From Marinosulfonomonas sp. (GTDB taxonomy: Bacteria; Pseudomonadota; Alphaproteobacteria; Rhodobacterales; Rhodobacteraceae), in NCBI GenBank assembly GCA_015494385.1, contig WGBJ01000457.1, positions 1 through 10,714 of the forward strand: a stretch of 10,714 nucleotides of DNA, in the 5' to 3' direction. Below the pieces are notes generated by a model. That model saw only the letters and a list, made by a program, of their open reading frames with translations, made no database searches and had not been told where the DNA came from. The translations under genes were made by a program, and so were the position numbers. Shown one piece after another: positions 8,056-10,714 of the stretch (position 1 is the first letter of the stretch; the number at the start of each line of letters is the position of its first letter).

Positions 8056-10076
8056 CACTCTGCCGCCACCTTTGTTGCGCTTCGTGCCTTGGCCAGTGCC
8101 GACAGTTCGCCCATCAGTTTGCTGGCCCGTGCAATCGGGTTGGTCAGATAGAAATCGTTGATCGCGTTCAGGAAACTGGCGTTCTTGGCCGGATCGCGCA
8201 ACGGAACGCGTTTCCATTCGTTTTGCGGCACCACGTCGATTTGCGCCATATGCGGCACCTCGGCGACGATGGCCTGACGCAACTGCGCCAGTGTGTCGTA
8301 AGGCAGTGCTGTGCCCAGTTCTGCCGACAACGCCCGCAGGATGGCCCAGTTTTCCTTGGCCTGTCCCGGAGGGAACCCGGCACGGTTGGCCATCTGTGGC
8401 CGCCCCTCAAGGTTCACGAACACGCTGTTTTCTTCGGTATAGGCCGCAGCAGGCAGGATCACATCCGCCCGATGCGCGCCACGGTCGCCGTGGCTGCCCT
8501 GATAGATCACAAAGGCACCCTTGGCGATTTCCACCTCGTCCGCGCCCAGATTGTAGACCACTTCGGCCCCGTCCAGCGCGGCGGTCATGCCGCCTTCGGT
8601 CACAGCCCCCACATCCATCGCACCCACACGGGCGGCGGCGGTGTGCAGCACCATCAGTTTGCTGTCCGTGGCCTCGGCCAGTTTCATCGCTTGGGACAGA
8701 ACCGCTTCGCCATCGGCTTCGCGCAGCGCGCCCATGCCGACGATCACAACGGAGGGCACTTTCAGCACCTCGTCGAATTTCTTGTCGATGGCCGCCATCA
8801 GATCGGCGCGGCTGTCGCCCATATGCTCGTAATCATAGGTCAGGTCCACCGGCTGCCCGATCAGACCAATCTGCGCCCCGTTGCTCCAGGCTTTGCGGAT
8901 GCGGGCGTTCAGAACCGGCGCTTCATTGCGCGGATCACAACCGATCAGCTGGATCATCTGCGCGTTGTCGATATCCTCGATGGTGGCGGTGCCGACATAT
9001 GCCGAACGGTTGTCCGCAGGCAGTTTCGCCCCGTCAACGCGACATTCGACGTTGCCGCCCTGCCCCTCGATCAACTGTTTCAGGGCAAAGGCTGCCTCGA
9101 CCGGCACCAGATCACCGATCAGACCGGCCACCTTGGCACCCTTCATGGCTTTGGCAGCCGTGGCCAGCGCCTCGCCCCATGTTGCAGGCTTCAGCTTGCC
9201 GGCGACACGCACATAAGGCTGGTCCAGACGTTGGCTGCGCAGGCCATCCCAGACAAAACGGGTTTTATCGGAAATCCATTCCTCGTTCACGCCATCATGG
9301 TTGCGCGGCAGGATACGTTTGACTTCGCGACCTTTGGTATCGACCCGAATGTTGGAGCCAAGCGCGTCCATCACGTCGATCGTTTCCGTCTTGGTCAATT
9401 CCCACGGACGGGCGGTAAAGGCATAGGGTTTGTTGGTCAGTGCGCCGACAGGGCACAGATCAATGATGTTGCCTTGCAGGTTGCTGTTCAGGGTTTCGTC
9501 CAGATAGGCGGTGATTTCCGCGTCTTCGCCACGGCCGATCTGGCCCATCACGGTGATGCCCGCGACTTCTGTGGTGAAGCGCACACAACGGGTGCAGGAA
9601 ATACAGCGGGTCATTTCGGTGGCGACCAGCGGGCCAAGGTCCAGATTGTCAACCGCGCGCTTGGGTTCCTTGTAGCGCGAACCGGACAGACCATAGGCCA
9701 TCGCCTGATCCTGCAAATCGCATTCGCCGCCCTGATCGCAAATCGGGCAATCCAGCGGGTGATTGATCAGCATGAATTCCATCACACCTTCGCGGGCCTT
9801 TTTCACCATCGGTGAATTGGTTTTCACCACCGGCGGCTGGCCTTCGGGACCGGGGCGCAGATCGCGCACCTGCATCGCACAGGAGGCCGCAGGTTTGGGC
9901 GGCCCCCCGACAACTTCGACCAGACACATGCGGCAATTCCCCGCGATGGACAGGCGTTCGTGATAACAAAAACGCGGGATTTCCACGCCTGCTTGTTCAC
10001 ATGCCTGAATAAGGGTCATTGCCCCTTCAACTTCGACTTCGGTGTCGTCGATGATGATTTTGCGCAGGTCGGTCAT
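8055..10076 (-). CDS. nuoG: NADH-quinone oxidoreductase subunit G (75-kDa Fe-S subunit)
   Basis: A 673-aa peripheral subunit of complex I (NDUFS1 homologue, the length of the mitochondrial/Paracoccus type). It carries electrons from NuoF toward NuoI. The N-terminal ferredoxin domain binds the [2Fe-2S] cluster N1b through C37, C48, C51 and C66. The His-ligated [4Fe-4S] cluster N5 has H106, C110, C113 and C119, and N4 has C158, C161, C164 and C208. Residues from about 220 on form the degenerate molybdopterin-oxidoreductase fold. The CxxC group that would bind the extra N7 cluster of E. coli and Thermus is not seen. The ATG at 10076 ([10 protein letters not shown]) is 4 nt after the previous stop. 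Its GAGGG lies about 12 nt upstream, rather far, so coupling from the upstream gene may matter. The TGA overlaps the next ATG. Confidence 0.97.
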   Translation of the reverse strand: MTDLRKIIIDDTEVEVEGAMTLIQACEQAGVEIPRFCYHERLSIAGNCRMCLVEVVGGPPKPAASCAMQVRDLRPGPEGQPPVVKTNSPMVKKAREGVMEFMLINHPLDCPICDQGGECDLQDQAMAYGLSGSRYKEPKRAVDNLDLGPLVATEMTRCISCTRCVRFTTEVAGITVMGQIGRGEDAEITAYLDETLNSNLQGNIIDLCPVGALTNKPYAFTARPWELTKTETIDVMDALGSNIRVDTKGREVKRILPRNHDGVNEEWISDKTRFVWDGLRSQRLDQPYVRVAGKLKPATWGEALATAAKAMKGAKVAGLIGDLVPVEAAFALKQLIEGQGGNVECRVDGAKLPADNRSAYVGTATIEDIDNAQMIQLIGCDPRNEAPVLNARIRKAWSNGAQIGLIGQPVDLTYDYEHMGDSRADLMAAIDKKFDEVLKVPSVVIVGMGALREADGEAVLSQAMKLAEATDSKLMVLHTAAARVGAMDVGAVTEGGMTAALDGAEVVYNLGADEVEIAKGAFVIYQGSHGDRGAHRADVILPAAAYTEENSVFVNLEGRPQMANRAGFPPGQAKENWAILRALSAELGTALPYDTLAQLRQAIVAEVPHMAQIDVVPQNEWKRVPLRDPAKNASFLNAINDFYLTNPIARASKLMGELSALAKARSATKVAAE

Positions 10077-10080
10077 GGTG

Positions 10081-10494
10081 TTATCTTGCCCTCAACATCT
10101 GGCCAATAAGGCTCTTTTTGGCGATTTCTTCACGGCCCACAGTGCAATAGCTTTCGGGATCACCTTGTACCGCGCCATGCGCTTTCAGGTAATCCGCCGC
10201 CATGCCTTTGACGCGGGCTTTTTCTTTTGGATCTTTCAGGAACGCCCGAACCTCGGGTTCGGTATAGCCTTTGCTGATCGCATAGGATTTCAGCGCGTTC
10301 AGTTTTCTCCAGGCCACAAACATCCGGGCCGATATACTGGGGCAGGTTTTGCGGATATTATCCGCCACCACGCCGGCCATCAAAGAATAATTAATATGCT
10401 TTTCCTGCGGCAGGGGCGTTTTGGCCAAGGCCATGCCCGTTGTCAGGGTGAAAACAGAAAAAGCGGTTACAAGTGTTGATTTTACATAAGTCAT
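10081..10494 (-). CDS. Small secreted protein, DUF5333-like
   Basis: A 137-aa protein between nuoF and nuoG. It begins with a clear Sec signal peptide: MTYVK, a hydrophobic stretch, then a probable cut after A-L-A (residue 24), giving a mature periplasmic protein starting KTPLPQ. The mature part is mostly helical in character, charged, and has only two cysteines (C51, C117) that could form a disulfide. I recall small proteins called DUF5333 at this position in Rhodobacteraceae nuo operons; that family name is from memory and unverified. No catalytic motif is visible. The ATG at 10494 is preceded by AAAAGGAGA, a strong ribosome binding site 6 nt upstream, but that site is the 3' arm of a perfect hairpin. 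An in-frame extension to 10554 would put a basic non-hydrophobic stretch before the signal peptide and is unlikely. The function may be accessory to complex I. Confidence 0.88.
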   Translation of the reverse strand: MTYVKSTLVTAFSVFTLTTGMALAKTPLPQEKHINYSLMAGVVADNIRKTCPSISARMFVAWRKLNALKSYAISKGYTEPEVRAFLKDPKEKARVKGMAADYLKAHGAVQGDPESYCTVGREEIAKKSLIGQMLRAR

Positions 10495-10562
10495 AGGTCG
10501 TCTCCTTTTGGTAAAAAGGAGATGGGAATGCCACCTGTTGTTATGCAATAACACTGCTTCAT
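10491..10562 (-). CDS. Possible 23-codon leader ORF between nuoF and the DUF5333-like gene
   Basis: An ATG follows the nuoF TAG stop with no gap (TAGATG). This frame stays open for 23 codons and ends in a TGA that overlaps the next gene's ATG (ATGA, 10494-10491). The peptide begins M-K-Q-C-Y-C and ends P-K-G-D-D-L; no family is recognised. There is no strong ribosome binding site, so translation would depend on ribosomes re-initiating after nuoF. Ribosomes reading this frame would pass through and open the hairpin that hides the downstream ribosome binding site. A 23-codon open frame has a fair chance of arising at random, so this is a candidate only. Confidence 0.3.
   Translation of the reverse strand: MKQCYCITTGGIPISFLPKGDDL
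10501..10522 (-). promoter_or_regulatory. Hairpin sequestering the ribosome binding site of the DUF5333-like gene
   Basis: The transcript reads UCUCCUUUU, loop UACC, then AAAAGGAGA: a perfect 9-bp inverted repeat with a 4-nt loop. The 3' arm contains the complete AAGGAG ribosome binding site, and the ATG begins 6 nt after the hairpin. In the folded state the site would be fully paired. No U-tract follows the stem, so it is not a normal terminator. The stem is A-U rich in its inner half, which would make it moderately stable and possibly temperature- or translation-sensitive. The inverted repeat is directly visible; the control role is inferred. Confidence 0.6.
10539..10553. repeat. Short inverted repeat in the nuoF-DUF5333 spacer
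   Basis: TGTTAT, spacer GCA, then ATAACA form a perfect 6-bp inverted repeat with a 3-nt centre, about 10 nt past the nuoF stop. It could be a weak RNA stem upstream of the ribosome-binding-site hairpin, or a small operator-like palindrome. No promoter elements around it are convincing. Confidence 0.35.
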
Positions 10563-10714
10563 CTATTCAGCCGCCACTGCGGAAACCCGCCCTGTTTTCT
10601 TATACTTGATGCGATCTTCGATTTCGCCACGGAAATGGCGCACCAGCCCTTGAATGGGCCAGGCTGCTGCATCGCCAAGCGCACAAATCGTGTGCCCTTC
10701 GACCTGTTTGGTCA
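10563..10714 (-). CDS. nuoF: NADH-quinone oxidoreductase subunit F, C-terminal fragment
   Basis: Only the last 49 codons plus the TAG stop are in the window; the gene continues beyond base 10714. NuoF (51-kDa subunit, NDUFV1 homologue) binds NADH and FMN and holds the [4Fe-4S] cluster N3, making it the electron entry point of complex I. The fragment reads [19 protein letters not shown] and then [16 protein letters not shown], the classic family C-terminus. The cysteine of TICALGD (codon 10685-10683) is the fourth ligand of N3. The tail ends [10 protein letters not shown]. The stop is followed by a 68-nt spacer, the longest in the window, before the next recognised gene. Confidence 0.96.
   Translation of the reverse strand, partial: TKQVEGHTICALGDAAAWPIQGLVRHFRGEIEDRIKYKKTGRVSAVAAE

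Noticed and set aside
7648..8217. Longer form of the unknown lipoprotein starting near 8217
   Set aside because: The extra 54 residues overlap the 3' end of nuoG, are hydrophilic and arginine-rich, and would bury a clear signal sequence and lipobox inside the protein.
8223..9815. Plus-strand open frame of 530 codons opposite nuoG
   Set aside because: It is antisense to a complete nuoG. The composition is His/Gln/Arg-rich, as expected from the reverse of a gene with strong third-position GC bias, and no domain is recognisable.
10501..10522. Hairpin as a rho-independent terminator after nuoF
   Set aside because: No U-tract follows the stem in the transcribed direction, and a strong ribosome binding site and start codon come immediately after, so control of translation fits better.
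10495..10562. Internal promoter in the nuoF-DUF5333 spacer
   Set aside because: TTGCAT and TGGCAT resemble -35 or sigma-54 elements, but no partner at proper spacing was found.

Overview
The window is the distal two thirds of an alphaproteobacterial nuo operon, which encodes proton-pumping NADH:ubiquinone oxidoreductase (respiratory complex I). Every supported gene is on the minus strand, so transcription runs from high to low coordinates. The subunit types, the lack of the extra N7 cluster in NuoG, and the order nuoF / small exported protein / nuoG / small lipoprotein-like protein / nuoHIJKLMN / birA point to Rhodobacterales (Rhodobacteraceae, roseobacter-like). This placement comes from family knowledge, not from a database search.

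Layout in transcription order: the last 49 codons of nuoF (10714-10563); a 68-nt spacer with two inverted repeats and a possible 23-codon leader ORF; a small secreted protein resembling DUF5333 (10494-10081); nuoG (10076-8055); a 135-aa predicted lipoprotein of unknown function (8055-7648); nuoH (7641-6604); nuoI (6599-6108); a 42-nt spacer with two small stem-loops; nuoJ (6065-5451); nuoK (5448-5143); nuoL (5137-3044); nuoM (3044-1506); nuoN (1495-56); and the first 22 codons of birA, overlapping the end of nuoN. Genes are otherwise 2-10 nt apart or overlap by 1 nt, as expected for one translationally coupled polycistronic mRNA. No stretch above 70 nt lacks a gene, and no frameshift, mobile element, tRNA, rRNA or CRISPR array is visible.

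Functionally, NuoF and NuoG form the NADH-oxidising arm. NuoI carries electrons through two [4Fe-4S] clusters toward quinone, which binds near NuoH. NuoJ, K, L, M and N form the membrane proton-pumping arm. The key charged residues of the pumping subunits are all present, so the complex looks functional.

The core is ordinary. The less explained parts are the two small envelope-directed proteins embedded in the operon, and the nuoF-DUF5333 junction. At that junction a perfect 9-bp hairpin buries the ribosome binding site, and a short ORF runs from the nuoF stop codon to an ATGA overlap with the next start. I found no evidence of a wholly new system.
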